Assembly: GCA_007131435.1 (NCBI GenBank)
Contig: SLQM01000188.1
Span: forward strand, 1-34,045
DNA: 34,045 nt
From: Syntrophomonadaceae bacterium
GTDB taxonomy: Bacteria; Bacillota; Dethiobacteria; DTU022
Direction: 5' to 3'
Part shown: positions 1-6,977 of the stretch, in pieces
How the letters are laid out: each line of letters opens with the position of its first letter
Position numbering within the stretch: the stretch's first letter is position 1
The notes under the pieces: model-generated
The model's database searches: none
Told to the model about the DNA's origin: nothing
The model's input: only the letters and a program-made list of their open reading frames with translations
Made by a program: the position numbers and the translations under genes

Positions 1-281
1 ATCTCACCGCCAAAAAGCTGTAAGCTCTGCTGGCAGGCTATAATTTCAATGCCCTGCTCTGCAGTCTGCTTCAATACTTCAAAAAGCGTTGGGAATTCGC
101 CAATTTTTACTTTTTCCGCTTCACCTTTGACCAGGTTTTTTAAACCCAGCCCCAGGAAATATACTGTGGCATCCTGTCCCATTGCCTTTGCTGTCTGGGC
201 CAAAATCAATGGTGAATAAAGCCTTTCAGGGGTATCTGTCCCACTTGTCTGCACGTAAAGGATCTTATTTGCTTCTGCCAT
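1..281 (-). CDS. DsrE/DsrF-like sulfur-carrier family protein, C-terminus outside window
   Basis: Reading from an ATG at 281 down to the window edge gives about 93 residues beginning MAEANKILYVQTSGTD and continuing open, so the 3' end lies outside. The early beta strand, the nearby Thr/Ser-Gly loop, the stretch QDATVYFLGLGL and a later Cys in IIACQQSL are typical of the DsrE/YchN fold, whose members bind or relay sulfur on a conserved Cys. An AGGAGG ribosome site sits 8 bases before the ATG, inside the end of the TusA gene; the stop of that gene and this ATG are separated by one base, so the two are translationally coupled. Family and role follow from fold recognition by eye; the substrate (sulfur or selenium) is inference. 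Confidence 0.75.
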   Translation of the reverse strand, partial: MAEANKILYVQTSGTDTPERLYSPLILAQTAKAMGQDATVYFLGLGLKNLVKGEAEKVKIGEFPTLFEVLKQTAEQGIEIIACQQSLQLFGGE

Positions 282-282
282 C

Positions 283-639
283 TCAAGAATCCTCCTTTCC
301 ACCTTTTTGAACCAGGAAGTGATACTCGTCTCCATCCTGTCTCATGGTAACCAGCTGATGCCCTGCCCTTTTAGCCCAGCGCGGTATGTCTTCTGCTGAA
401 GCCGGATCATCGGCAACCAGTTCCATCAGGTTGCCTTCTTCCAGGGTATCTATTTCTTCCTTGGCCCGCATGACAGGCACCGGGCAATAAAGACCGACAC
501 AATCAACCAGGTGTATTTTCAACTTGTCATCACTTGTGCACCTGTATCTTCCATCTTCAGGATCGGGACAAATAGGTTTGTCACAAAAAGGGCAGCTGCA
601 ACCTTTTGCCTTATCCTGTTCTTGTTTATTCATGTTCAT
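283..639 (-). CDS. TusA/SirA-family sulfur carrier with Cys-rich N-terminal extension
   Basis: 118 residues. The C-terminal part (about 40-113) is a TusA domain: the hallmark D-x-x-G-x-x-C-P-x-P occurs at 46-55 with the sulfur-carrying Cys at 52, followed by the helix MRAKEEIDTL and the strand LMELVADDP. In TusA proteins this Cys receives persulfide from a cysteine desulfurase and passes it on. The N-terminal 35 residues are an addition: Cys at 14, 16, 19, 24 and 34 (C-x-C-x2-C-x4-C-x9-C) look like a small metal-binding ribbon. ATG at 639 follows GGGAGG by 8 bases. The DsrE gene starts one base after the stop; together the pair resembles a split version of the TusA-DsrE fusion called YedF in selenium-using bacteria. 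Role in Se versus S transfer is unproven. Confidence 0.85.
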   Translation of the reverse strand: MNMNKQEQDKAKGCSCPFCDKPICPDPEDGRYRCTSDDKLKIHLVDCVGLYCPVPVMRAKEEIDTLEEGNLMELVADDPASAEDIPRWAKRAGHQLVTMRQDGDEYHFLVQKGGKEDS

Positions 640-684
640 TAAAATGACCTCCCATAATAGCTTTTTAAAACCACCTAAACCTGC

Positions 685-1068
685 TTAGTTTTCTGCTTTC
701 ACCTTTGCCCTGTAATCTTCAATTGCTTTATGCAGGGCATCGGCACCCAGGTTAGAGCAGTGCATTTTATTCCCGGGAAGCCCTTCCAGCTCTTCAGCAA
801 CCTGTTTATTGGTAATTTTCATTGCTTCATCAAGGGTTTTACCCTTGGCCATTTCAGATACCATACTTGAAACGGCTATTGCTGCACCACATCCAAAGGT
901 TAAATACTTAATATCTTCAATCCGGTCATCTTTAACTTTAATTGTGAACTTCATCATATCGCCACAAACGGGGTTTCCTACTTCTCCCGTACCATCGGGG
1001 TTATCGAGCTCTCCAATATTGCGCGGCTTGGTGAAATGCTCCATTACTTTATCGCTATACTCAGGCAT
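685..1068 (-). CDS. IscU/NifU N-terminal-type Fe-S cluster assembly scaffold
   Basis: 127 residues, the usual length for a stand-alone scaffold. All three cluster-ligand cysteines are present: NPVCGDMM (Cys 35, with the Asp next door at 37), FGCGAAIA (Cys 60) and KMHCSNLGADALHKAI (Cys 103). Scaffolds of this family assemble a [2Fe-2S] cluster from sulfur supplied by a NifS/IscS partner. The start codon overlaps the 3' end of the upstream NifS-like gene by 8 bases, and the TusA gene follows after about 45 bases, so the product is made in the same operon. The sequence is of the clostridial NifU-like type. Nothing looks broken; the oddity lies in its partner, which lacks the PLP lysine. Confidence 0.93.
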   Translation of the reverse strand: MPEYSDKVMEHFTKPRNIGELDNPDGTGEVGNPVCGDMMKFTIKVKDDRIEDIKYLTFGCGAAIAVSSMVSEMAKGKTLDEAMKITNKQVAEELEGLPGNKMHCSNLGADALHKAIEDYRAKVKAEN

Positions 1069-2248
1069 TCTGTTTAGCCTCCTTCATAAACTGGTGGTAA
1101 AGCGGAGACATGCTCCGCAAAATATTGGTAACTTCAGCCAGCTGTTCGGTAATGTATGGAATATCTTCTACGCTGCTTCCCGGCCCCGCGGTAAGCTGCA
1201 GGGAGCCCTGGGCCAGCTCGGGAGGAACACCGATCGCTGATAAAACATGAGATGATTTTAAGGCCTGCGAAGTACAGGATGAGCCGCTTGAAACGCTGAT
1301 GCCGGCCATGTCTAAACGCATCAGCAGGGCTTCTCCTTCAACAAAGCTAACTGATATGTTAAGGTTTCGCGGCACCCTCTTCTCCGGGTGGCCGTTTAAA
1401 TGTAAATATGGTATGGCGCTAAAAAGACTCTCTTTTAGCTTATCCCTGAAAAAAGCAGCTTCTTTTGCACGTTCTTCAAGCTGAACGGCTGCAATGCGCG
1501 CCGCTTCGCCAAGGCCGGCAATGAGGGCAACATTTTCTGTTCCGGCCCGCAGCCCTTTTTCCTGGGTCCCCCCTTCAACCAGGGGTGTTAACCTTACTCC
1601 ACGCTTGACAAATAGCGCCCCTGTACCTTTGGGCCCGTAAAACTGGTCTCCCGCCAGTGAAAGCATATCTATACCGAGCTTTTGAACATCAACAGGAATC
1701 CATCCTACTGCTGCTGCTGCATCGGTGTGAAAAACAACATTACTTTCTTTTGCTACAGCTACCAGTTCTGCGAGGGGTTGTATGGTCCCTATTTCCTGGT
1801 TAGCGGCCTGGATAGTGACCAAAATAGTCTCGCCTGTAATCGCGTCGGCCAGGTCCCGGGGGTGAACCAGCCCGTATTCATCTACCGGAAGCTCTGTTAT
1901 AGAAAACCCTTCCTTTTTCAAGGTTTTAAGCTGGTTAAGAATAGAAAAATGCTCAACCGGAGAAGTGATAATGTGCTTCCCCTTCTTCATATTGGCTTTT
2001 GCAAAACCTTTAACTGCCAGGTTGTTTGCTTCCGAAGCAGATGCAGTAAAAATAATATTTCCTGCATCTGCACCTATTAGCCGTCCTACATTTTCCCGGG
2101 CCTCCTGCAGGGCTTTACGGGGCATTTCCCCTAAACTATGACCACTTGAAGGGTTACCATAATGCTCGGTTAAAAGTGGAAGCATCTTCTCTATAATTGC
2201 TTTTTCAACAGGGGCTGCTGCTGTATAATCAAGGTTTATTTTTTTCAT
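1061..2248 (-). CDS. NifS/IscS-like class V aminotransferase fold protein lacking the PLP lysine
   Basis: 395 residues from the ATG at 2248, chosen because AGAGGG stands 9 bases before it; upstream in-frame ATG (2257) and TTG (2266) are poorly placed. The fold is NifS-like: NPSSGHSLG near 31-39, the PLP-stacking His in PVEH at 100, Asp 176 in FHTD, and a catalytic-loop Cys at 325 in SSGSSCTS. However, the segment that normally reads S-x-H-K-x-x-GPKG is SLAGDQFYGPKG here: Asp 201-Gln 202 replace His-Lys, so the Schiff-base lysine is absent. The Gln usual three residues after Asp 176 is Ala, and the usual RFS-L-GR-x-T after the Cys loop is QLTAGPGSS. It may be a Cys-persulfide or scaffold partner for IscU rather than a normal desulfurase. 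Archaeoglobus fulgidus IscS, which also lacks this lysine, is a known precedent. Confidence 0.88.
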   Translation of the reverse strand: MKKINLDYTAAAPVEKAIIEKMLPLLTEHYGNPSSGHSLGEMPRKALQEARENVGRLIGADAGNIIFTASASEANNLAVKGFAKANMKKGKHIITSPVEHFSILNQLKTLKKEGFSITELPVDEYGLVHPRDLADAITGETILVTIQAANQEIGTIQPLAELVAVAKESNVVFHTDAAAAVGWIPVDVQKLGIDMLSLAGDQFYGPKGTGALFVKRGVRLTPLVEGGTQEKGLRAGTENVALIAGLGEAARIAAVQLEERAKEAAFFRDKLKESLFSAIPYLHLNGHPEKRVPRNLNISVSFVEGEALLMRLDMAGISVSSGSSCTSQALKSSHVLSAIGVPPELAQGSLQLTAGPGSSVEDIPYITEQLAEVTNILRSMSPLYHQFMKEAKQNA

Positions 2249-2305
2249 TTTAAACATCCCTCTCAAAGCTTTCAGCTGAGTCTTGACTAATTCATCAAAT
2301 AATTA

Positions 2306-2327
2306 TATAATTCCTATAAGAATTATA
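2306..2327. promoter_or_regulatory. Near-perfect palindrome overlapping the -10 box, probable operator
   Basis: Arms TATAATTC (2306-2313) and GAATTATA (2320-2327) are exact reverse complements; the six central bases CTATAA add a TATA core, leaving one mismatched pair in 22 bases. It covers the -10 hexamer and the expected start site of the operon, the classic position for a repressor. AT-rich dyads with GAATT-type half sites are seen at Rrf2-family (CymR/IscR) targets that control sulfur and Fe-S genes; assignment to that family is inference. Confidence 0.6.
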
Positions 2328-2350
2328 GGTTATTTATAGCGGCGTGTCAA
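2322..2350 (-). promoter_or_regulatory. Consensus sigma-A promoter of the NifS-IscU-TusA-DsrE operon
   Basis: On the minus strand TTGACA (2350-2345), a 17-base spacer and TATAAT (2327-2322): both hexamers match the vegetative consensus exactly. The start of the NifS-like gene is about 74 bases downstream. Confidence 0.88.
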
Positions 2351-2516
2351 GGGCATCAAGGGTTAAAATAATATTGCAGTAGGAATATTTAAAAAACCTT
2401 GGCTGCTAGGATATAATAAATTTTAAAGGGCTTTCCCTTTAAGCTGATCAACCTGGTTGCACTTAGAAGGTAACAATCAGGCCCAGCAAATAAAACTAAA
2501 AGGAGCGAATTAAAGA

Positions 2517-3014
2517 ATGAAAACAAAGGAAAATCTGATGGCAGCTTTTGCCGGGGAATCACAGGCTAACAGGAAATACCTGGCCTTTTCCAAAAAGGCA
2601 GAAAAAGACGGTTTCAAGAATGTTGCCCGTATTTTTAAGGCTATTGCCGAAGCTGAAACTATTCATGCTTTAAAACACTTTGAAATTGCCGGTAAAGTAA
2701 ATGACACCCTTGAAAACCTGAAAGCTGCAGCTGAAGGTGAACACTATGAATTCTCGGAAATGTATCCTGAATTTATTGAAACAGCCAAACAGGAAGGAGA
2801 TAATAAGGCACTTCAGAGTTTTGAGTACGCCAATGCAGCAGAAAAAGTGCACGGCGGAATATTCAATGATCTAAAAGAAGCGGTTGCCAAAGGTTCTGAC
2901 TCAGAAGACAAAAATGTTTACCTCTGTCCCGTATGCGGGTGGGTAGGCTTTGATCCCGTTCCCGATAAATGCCCGATCTGTAATACGGCAAAAAAAGCTT
3001 TCCAGCAGTTTTAA
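2517..3014 (+). CDS. rbr: Rubrerythrin
   Basis: 165 residues. Residues 1-130 form the ferritin-like diiron domain with the Glu/His ligands in AGESQANRKY, AEAETIHALKH, YEFSEMYPEF and AAEKVHGGIF. Residues 135-165 are a rubredoxin-type Fe(SCys)4 domain with YLCPVCGW and CPIC. This is the standard domain order of the peroxide reductase that protects anaerobes from H2O2, taking electrons from NADH through rubredoxin-type carriers. AAGGAG lies 12 bases before the ATG. The gene is transcribed away from the NifS operon and ends at a strong hairpin shared with the convergent CotH-like gene. Its promoter is not clear: a TATAAT at 2412-2417 has no good -35 partner. Confidence 0.96.
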   Translation: MKTKENLMAAFAGESQANRKYLAFSKKAEKDGFKNVARIFKAIAEAETIHALKHFEIAGKVNDTLENLKAAAEGEHYEFSEMYPEFIETAKQEGDNKALQSFEYANAAEKVHGGIFNDLKEAVAKGSDSEDKNVYLCPVCGWVGFDPVPDKCPICNTAKKAFQQF

Positions 3015-3032
3015 ACAACTTGCTAAATCTTA

Positions 3033-3059
3033 AAGGGGCACTTTTTATAAGTGCCCCTT
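3033..3059. terminator. Bidirectional rho-independent terminator
   Basis: Perfect 11-bp stem AAGGGGCACTT (3033-3043) / AAGTGCCCCTT (3049-3059) with a 5-base loop, between the stop of rubrerythrin and the stop of the convergent lamin-tail/CotH gene. T-rich flanks exist on both sides. Confidence 0.85.
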
Positions 3060-3074
3060 CTTAATTATCCTCAC

Positions 3075-6000
3075 CTAATTCCATTCATCAAAGATAAACA
3101 TTTCCTCTTCACTTAGGTTAAAGTAACTTTTTAAGTGGTTTAGAACATGCTCCTGGCGAAGTTCGGCAAAATTGCGCAGAACTTCCACCTGCCTGTGCCA
3201 GCGGTCCATTGACCCTCCCCACCTGTCCAGGTGCCTTGGCATTTCCGGCTCGATATTGGATGCCAGTTCATCAATCTTTTCTATAACCCTTTCTGTCTTG
3301 AAGGTATTATTGAGATGGAAGGCTGAGCGCTCGATAAACCTTTCCCTGAAATCGGAGTTGCGAAGTAACCCGTTAATCAGGTCGGTATTCAGGTTGCGCC
3401 ACGGCCCGGTCCCCCCCGGCAGGGTTGCATAAGCCAGGGTGTTGTTTGCATGATTGCCCTCCCAAAAGCCCCAGTCAAGGTCGAAAGTAATCCAGCGCCA
3501 TTTGCCATCTTCGTTCTGTTCACGCCAGAAACGGATATTAGCCAGGTCGGTCTGGGCAAAGTAGATTTGTGCTATCCAGTAATCTATATAGTTATCAATA
3601 TCCATCATGGCCGCCACGTGATTATAGCTATCCGGGTTTGAAAGGTCATTGCTGCGCACAAAATCAAGCATATCCCTGTAATGATCGTTGGAGCCAGTCC
3701 GTACCCAACCGTTACCCTGCAGCAGGTCTACCCGGTCAGGATCAACCCCATGATTGTAATGAAGATAATGATTGTTTATCCTTTCCCGCAAGTTATAAAT
3801 ACCCCAGTACTGCCCATTGATATAAAGAACTGTCTGACGGTAAGCCTGGTAATCATAATGCTCCAGGTCCAACAGGCTTGTCATAAAAATATCCCTGATC
3901 TTGGAAAACTGCCAGTCCTGGCCAGAAGTGCGCAGGGTTAGGCCTTTATTTGAAAGCGGCTTTTCGGGATAGAAGTCGGGGAAAAAGGGATAGGTAAATT
4001 CGTTATACCCGTAAATGTTGCGGGCAAAAAGGTTAAAAGATTTCTGCGGCTCTGCCCGGCTATACTGGCCGGCAATTCTTAAACCAAGGTCAAAACTGAA
4101 TCCTGCCTCGCCACCCGGTTCAAAAAACTCCATGTGGACGGGAATTTCTATATTTTGCCAAAAATTTGCACCCCGGTAGGGGAAATATGATGCGCCCCCC
4201 CGCCCTTTCATGTAGATGCCCCGAACAGGATCAAAAAAATCATCCGGGTCACCCATAATTGATATAACTGGCAGGTGGTGATCATCGCCGATGAAAAATG
4301 TACGGTTTACCGTCGGACCGGGCAGTTTTCCTTCTTCAAAAACCCTGGCCCTCAAAACAGTGGTCTCTGTTATTTCGATAGGCCCGCTGTAAAGTTTGCC
4401 TTCTTCATAAGAGGGGGTTTGAAGCCTGGTGTCTTCAGTAATAAATATCTGTCCATTATAGCGGGATAAATGAGCAGCTGGCTCCCTACCGTTTAAAGTG
4501 TAACGAATTTCTGCATCCGGTGAATCGGTAAAAAGCTCCACCGTTACTGGGTTGTCAAAAAAACCGCCCTGGGAAGATACCCGGGTAATGGCACCAAAAC
4601 CGCTGAAGACTTCCCCCTCATTCGGTGCGCCCGGAGAAGCTTTCTTAAAGAAAGTGCGGTTCCCACTCCCGCCCGGGCAGTGGCCTACAGATAAATCAGG
4701 CAGCAGTTTGCCGGAATGCAGGCTGTCTAACACCAGGCCGGTTGGATGGGTCAGGGATATGGTTTCACCTGTCGCCTGGATCTGGTAATTAGTGTGCAGG
4801 TAGTCATTTTCAGGATCCCTGCGATCTTTACGGGAAGCAAATACAAGCAGGTAATCACCTGGATTAATTTCGACAGAGGGCAGTACCCAGCGGAACAGAT
4901 CATCCTCATCATCTGAGAGGCCGAAACCTTCAAGATTTACCGGCTCAGTGCCCTGGTTGTGCAGCTCAATCCAATCCGGGTAGTCTCCATCTTCATCGGC
5001 GATTGTGGTCAGGTTCTCAGCCATAACTTCACTAATTATCAGGGTTCCCTCTTCTACTGCAGGATAAGCAGCCAACTCTTCATAGCCCATTGTTTTATTA
5101 ACTTCGCCGGGTGTGGGACGGGGAAAGAACAGCCAGGAATCTGGATCACCGGGATCGCGGCCGTATGAAATATCATCATGCTGAGCTCGTATGGGGATCA
5201 AATCAATAGTTTTTCCATCTGGTGTTTTAAATACCAGTTCATCATCTCGATCATTTAAACCAAAGTTAACATGCAAAAAGGGGTTGTCAGGATCATCAAT
5301 GTTCTTACCCGAGGCAAAAATAATTAGGTATTCCCCGGGCCCGATTGTAACACCGGGAAACCTCCACTTGAAAGGGTTACTTTCTTTATCTGAGAGCCAG
5401 TATCCTTCGAGATTAATATTTGCATCTCCGGAATTATAAAGTTCAATCCACTCATGCAGTTCGCTGTCTTCATCCATTATGGAAGTATAATTGCGTACTA
5501 AAAATTCATTAATATAAACGGGGTGGTCTTGGGCTCCAGGCAGATTAAAAACATCTTCATAAGGCTCTTTTTCGTTCGGTTCTCCCGGAGTGGCATCCAG
5601 GAAATAAGCCCATTCATCACCATAAGGCTGAGGGCGACCGAATGAAATATTTGATGGAATTTTTTCTTCGAAAACGATCTCATCCAGTATACGGCCGTCA
5701 ATATGACCAAACACCACGGCATCACCGCTGCGGTTGATTCTAAAATCGGTATGCAGGTTTTCACGATCAGGGCTTGACCGATTTTTACCGGATGCAAAAA
5801 CAACCAGGTGTTCACCGGGTTCTATGACAATACCTGGGAACATCCACTGCATGGGTTCATCAGGATCATTGGATAGCCAGTAGCCCTCAAGATTGATGGC
5901 CCTGCTCTTCGGGTTATGTATCTCGATCCAATCCGGGTAATCTCCATCTTCGTCCTGCAGCACAACCCTATTGCTGGCCATTATTTCGGTTATCATTAAA

Positions 6001-6116
6001 TCCTTACCGTCTACACTTAAAGCAACCAGCAGTAAGATAAGCACAATAAAAAAAACCAGAAGCCCAAATGTCATCCAACCTCTTTCAGTTTTACGGGGCT
6101 TATTTCTATAATACAT
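3075..6116 (-). CDS. Membrane-anchored protein with three lamin-tail domains, chitobiase-like domain and CotH kinase domain
   Basis: 1013 residues. A basic N-terminus and one hydrophobic segment (about 15-37) anchor the protein with the rest outside. Three lamin-tail domains follow (about 40-165, 200-340, 355-490), each with the pattern ITEIMA...DEDGDYPDWIEI...NLEGYWLSD...PGEYLLVFASGK. Residues about 515-605 match the chitobiase/beta-hexosaminidase C-terminal domain (EIRYTLNGREP). Residues about 610-930 are a CotH domain: the metal-binding DLDWGF at 879-884, WGIYNLRERI and YWGIYN-type segments fit the spore-coat CotH family, whose members are atypical protein kinases. Such lamin-tail/CotH combinations are common in surface proteins of anaerobes. 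The target is unknown. ATG at 6116 follows AAAGG by about 8 bases; the gene stands alone. Confidence 0.88.
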   Translation of the reverse strand: MYYRNKPRKTERGWMTFGLLVFFIVLILLLVALSVDGKDLMITEIMASNRVVLQDEDGDYPDWIEIHNPKSRAINLEGYWLSNDPDEPMQWMFPGIVIEPGEHLVVFASGKNRSSPDRENLHTDFRINRSGDAVVFGHIDGRILDEIVFEEKIPSNISFGRPQPYGDEWAYFLDATPGEPNEKEPYEDVFNLPGAQDHPVYINEFLVRNYTSIMDEDSELHEWIELYNSGDANINLEGYWLSDKESNPFKWRFPGVTIGPGEYLIIFASGKNIDDPDNPFLHVNFGLNDRDDELVFKTPDGKTIDLIPIRAQHDDISYGRDPGDPDSWLFFPRPTPGEVNKTMGYEELAAYPAVEEGTLIISEVMAENLTTIADEDGDYPDWIELHNQGTEPVNLEGFGLSDDEDDLFRWVLPSVEINPGDYLLVFASRKDRRDPENDYLHTNYQIQATGETISLTHPTGLVLDSLHSGKLLPDLSVGHCPGGSGNRTFFKKASPGAPNEGEVFSGFGAITRVSSQGGFFDNPVTVELFTDSPDAEIRYTLNGREPAAHLSRYNGQIFITEDTRLQTPSYEEGKLYSGPIEITETTVLRARVFEEGKLPGPTVNRTFFIGDDHHLPVISIMGDPDDFFDPVRGIYMKGRGGASYFPYRGANFWQNIEIPVHMEFFEPGGEAGFSFDLGLRIAGQYSRAEPQKSFNLFARNIYGYNEFTYPFFPDFYPEKPLSNKGLTLRTSGQDWQFSKIRDIFMTSLLDLEHYDYQAYRQTVLYINGQYWGIYNLRERINNHYLHYNHGVDPDRVDLLQGNGWVRTGSNDHYRDMLDFVRSNDLSNPDSYNHVAAMMDIDNYIDYWIAQIYFAQTDLANIRFWREQNEDGKWRWITFDLDWGFWEGNHANNTLAYATLPGGTGPWRNLNTDLINGLLRNSDFRERFIERSAFHLNNTFKTERVIEKIDELASNIEPEMPRHLDRWGGSMDRWHRQVEVLRNFAELRQEHVLNHLKSYFNLSEEEMFIFDEWN

Positions 6117-6166
6117 CTAAACAACCTTTCTTTTAAATCGGCCTAACAGTCATCAGTTTTATTAGT

Positions 6167-6195
6167 TTGACCTGGTAGTAACTATGAGCTATTAT
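6167..6195 (+). promoter_or_regulatory. Sigma-A promoter of the rubredoxin gene
   Basis: TTGACC (6167-6172), 17-base spacer, TATTAT (6190-6195), 55 bases before the rubredoxin start. Close to consensus with ideal spacing. Confidence 0.75.
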
Positions 6196-6250
6196 CTTAA
6201 TAATAAAGCCTGTAAAGGCTAAAGACAACCCTAACGAGGAGGAATATTTA

Positions 6251-6424
6251 ATGCAAAGCTACGTATGTGAACTCTGTGATTATACTTATGACCCGGGTAT
6301 AGGAGACATAGAAAATGGTGTTGCCCCGGGAACAGCTTTTGAAAACCTGCCCGACGACTGGAAATGCCCCGTATGCGGTGCAGAAAAGGATGAGTTCCAG
6401 GCTGTCCCTGACAAATCGCTATAA
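6251..6424 (+). CDS. Rubredoxin
   Basis: 57 residues starting MQSYVCELCDYTYDPGIGD. Both iron-binding knuckles are present, C6-x2-C9 (VCELCDY) and C39-x2-C42 (KCPVCGA), along with the conserved WKCPVCG and the aromatic residues of the core. Rubredoxins are small one-iron electron carriers that in anaerobes feed rubrerythrin and other oxygen or peroxide reductases; a rubrerythrin lies 3.2 kb away. GAGGAGG precedes the ATG by 8 bases. It has its own promoter and a palindromic terminator and looks monocistronic. It is short enough to be dropped by a 60-residue length filter. Confidence 0.96.
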   Translation: MQSYVCELCDYTYDPGIGDIENGVAPGTAFENLPDDWKCPVCGAEKDEFQAVPDKSL

Positions 6425-6486
6425 AAATCAGGGCGGCTCATACTTCGTTTGAAAATACTATCCACCTGACTTGCAATATACGACAA

Positions 6487-6523
6487 GCGGGACAGTTACA
6501 GTAACTGTCCCGCATAATTTTTT
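6487..6523. terminator. Perfect 27-base palindrome followed by a T run
   Basis: GCGGGACAGTTAC (6487-6499), A, then its exact complement GTAACTGTCCCGC (6501-6513), then ATAATTTTTTT. It can terminate the rubredoxin transcript and, read from the other side, lies about 86 bases past the stop of the convergent selenoprotein gene. The GGGACAG...CTGTCCC arms also resemble REP-type palindromes; no second copy was found in the window. Confidence 0.75.
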
Positions 6524-6599
6524 AAATAGTTTAACTTGTTTCATACCTGTTATCTCTGAACATTGGCAGTCGTTAAGAGAGGTGAATAGTTCCGTTCCC

Positions 6600-6878
6600 T
6601 CAATGATCAAGCTGTTCTACTACATACTGGCCAAACACCCAAAACCCTACCCAGCTTATATTATATTTTTTGTCAACCATATCCTTACGGATATAAAAAG
6701 GTATACCCTCTACTTCAGTTTTCTCAAAATCATTTTCCTCTGCTGGTTTGCCTGCTCGCACGGCAGGGATATATACACAGCCACCTCAGCCGCCGCGGCT
6801 TGCCATGTAGAGAACGTGAGGGCCGCCCGCTTTTTTCATTTTTTCCAGCGCTGCTGCAGAAACTGACAGGTTAGACAT
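6600..6878 (-). CDS. Candidate selenoprotein resembling the CC/Se-motif family (UGA = Sec at codon 31)
   Basis: ATG at 6878 follows GGGAGG by 7 bases. The frame reads MSNLSVSAAALEKMKKAGGP, meets TGA at codon 31 (6788-6786) in the context SRGG-U-GGC, and continues for 61 more codons to TGA at 6602-6600, giving 92 residues with Sec. The part after the UGA is protein-like: IPAVRAGKPAEENDFEKTEV, EGIPFYI and WVGFWVFGQYVVEQL. The layout (helix ending in KKAGG, beta strand, Gly then Sec/Cys, GKP, a beta-rich V-x-G-I-x-x-Y-I segment) is like the small CC/Se-motif (seleno)proteins, as I recall them. A hairpin fitting the bacterial SECIS model begins 18 bases after the UGA. An unlikely alternative is a 30-residue pseudogene remnant. 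Function of the family is unknown. An extended -10 lies upstream. Confidence 0.78.
6751..6767 (-). promoter_or_regulatory. Candidate bacterial SECIS hairpin of the 6600-6878 gene
   Basis: On the minus strand CCTGC (6767-6763), loop CGTGCGA (6762-6756), GCAGG (6755-6751). The apical loop starts 23 bases after the UGA and has a G in its first two positions, both within the published bacterial SECIS consensus. It lies inside the coding frame, as bacterial SECIS elements do. Confidence 0.6.
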
Positions 6879-6945
6879 TATAAAACCTCCCGGAAATATT
6901 TGTAGTTTCTTAATCAAACAAAAGCAATTAAGAATCATTACTAAA

Positions 6946-6954
6946 ATTATATCA
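6946..6954 (-). promoter_or_regulatory. Extended -10 promoter of the candidate selenoprotein gene
   Basis: Minus strand TG-A-TATAAT (6954-6946), about 68 bases upstream of the ATG at 6878. No convincing -35. The leader between contains TCTTAAT...ATTAAGA (6908-6933), a 7-bp stem. Confidence 0.55.
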
Positions 6955-6977
6955 TAAAGGGAAGGCTTGTGCTGTTT

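Noticed and set aside
809..1240. Plus-strand ORF of 143 codons across the IscU/NifS genes
   Set aside because: It is antisense to two well-supported genes and has no domain or ribosome site.
2412..2417. TATAAT before rubrerythrin as a full promoter
   Set aside because: No acceptable -35 at 16-18 bases and no extended -10 TG, so it is mentioned only in the gene entry.
6600..6602. Second TGA of the 92-codon gene as another Sec codon
   Set aside because: The frame beyond continues for only a few codons to TAA and shows no SECIS-like hairpin, so it is taken as the stop.
6471..6866. Plus-strand ORF of 131 codons over the selenoprotein region
   Set aside because: It runs antisense to the candidate selenoprotein, lacks a ribosome site and starts inside the terminator palindrome.
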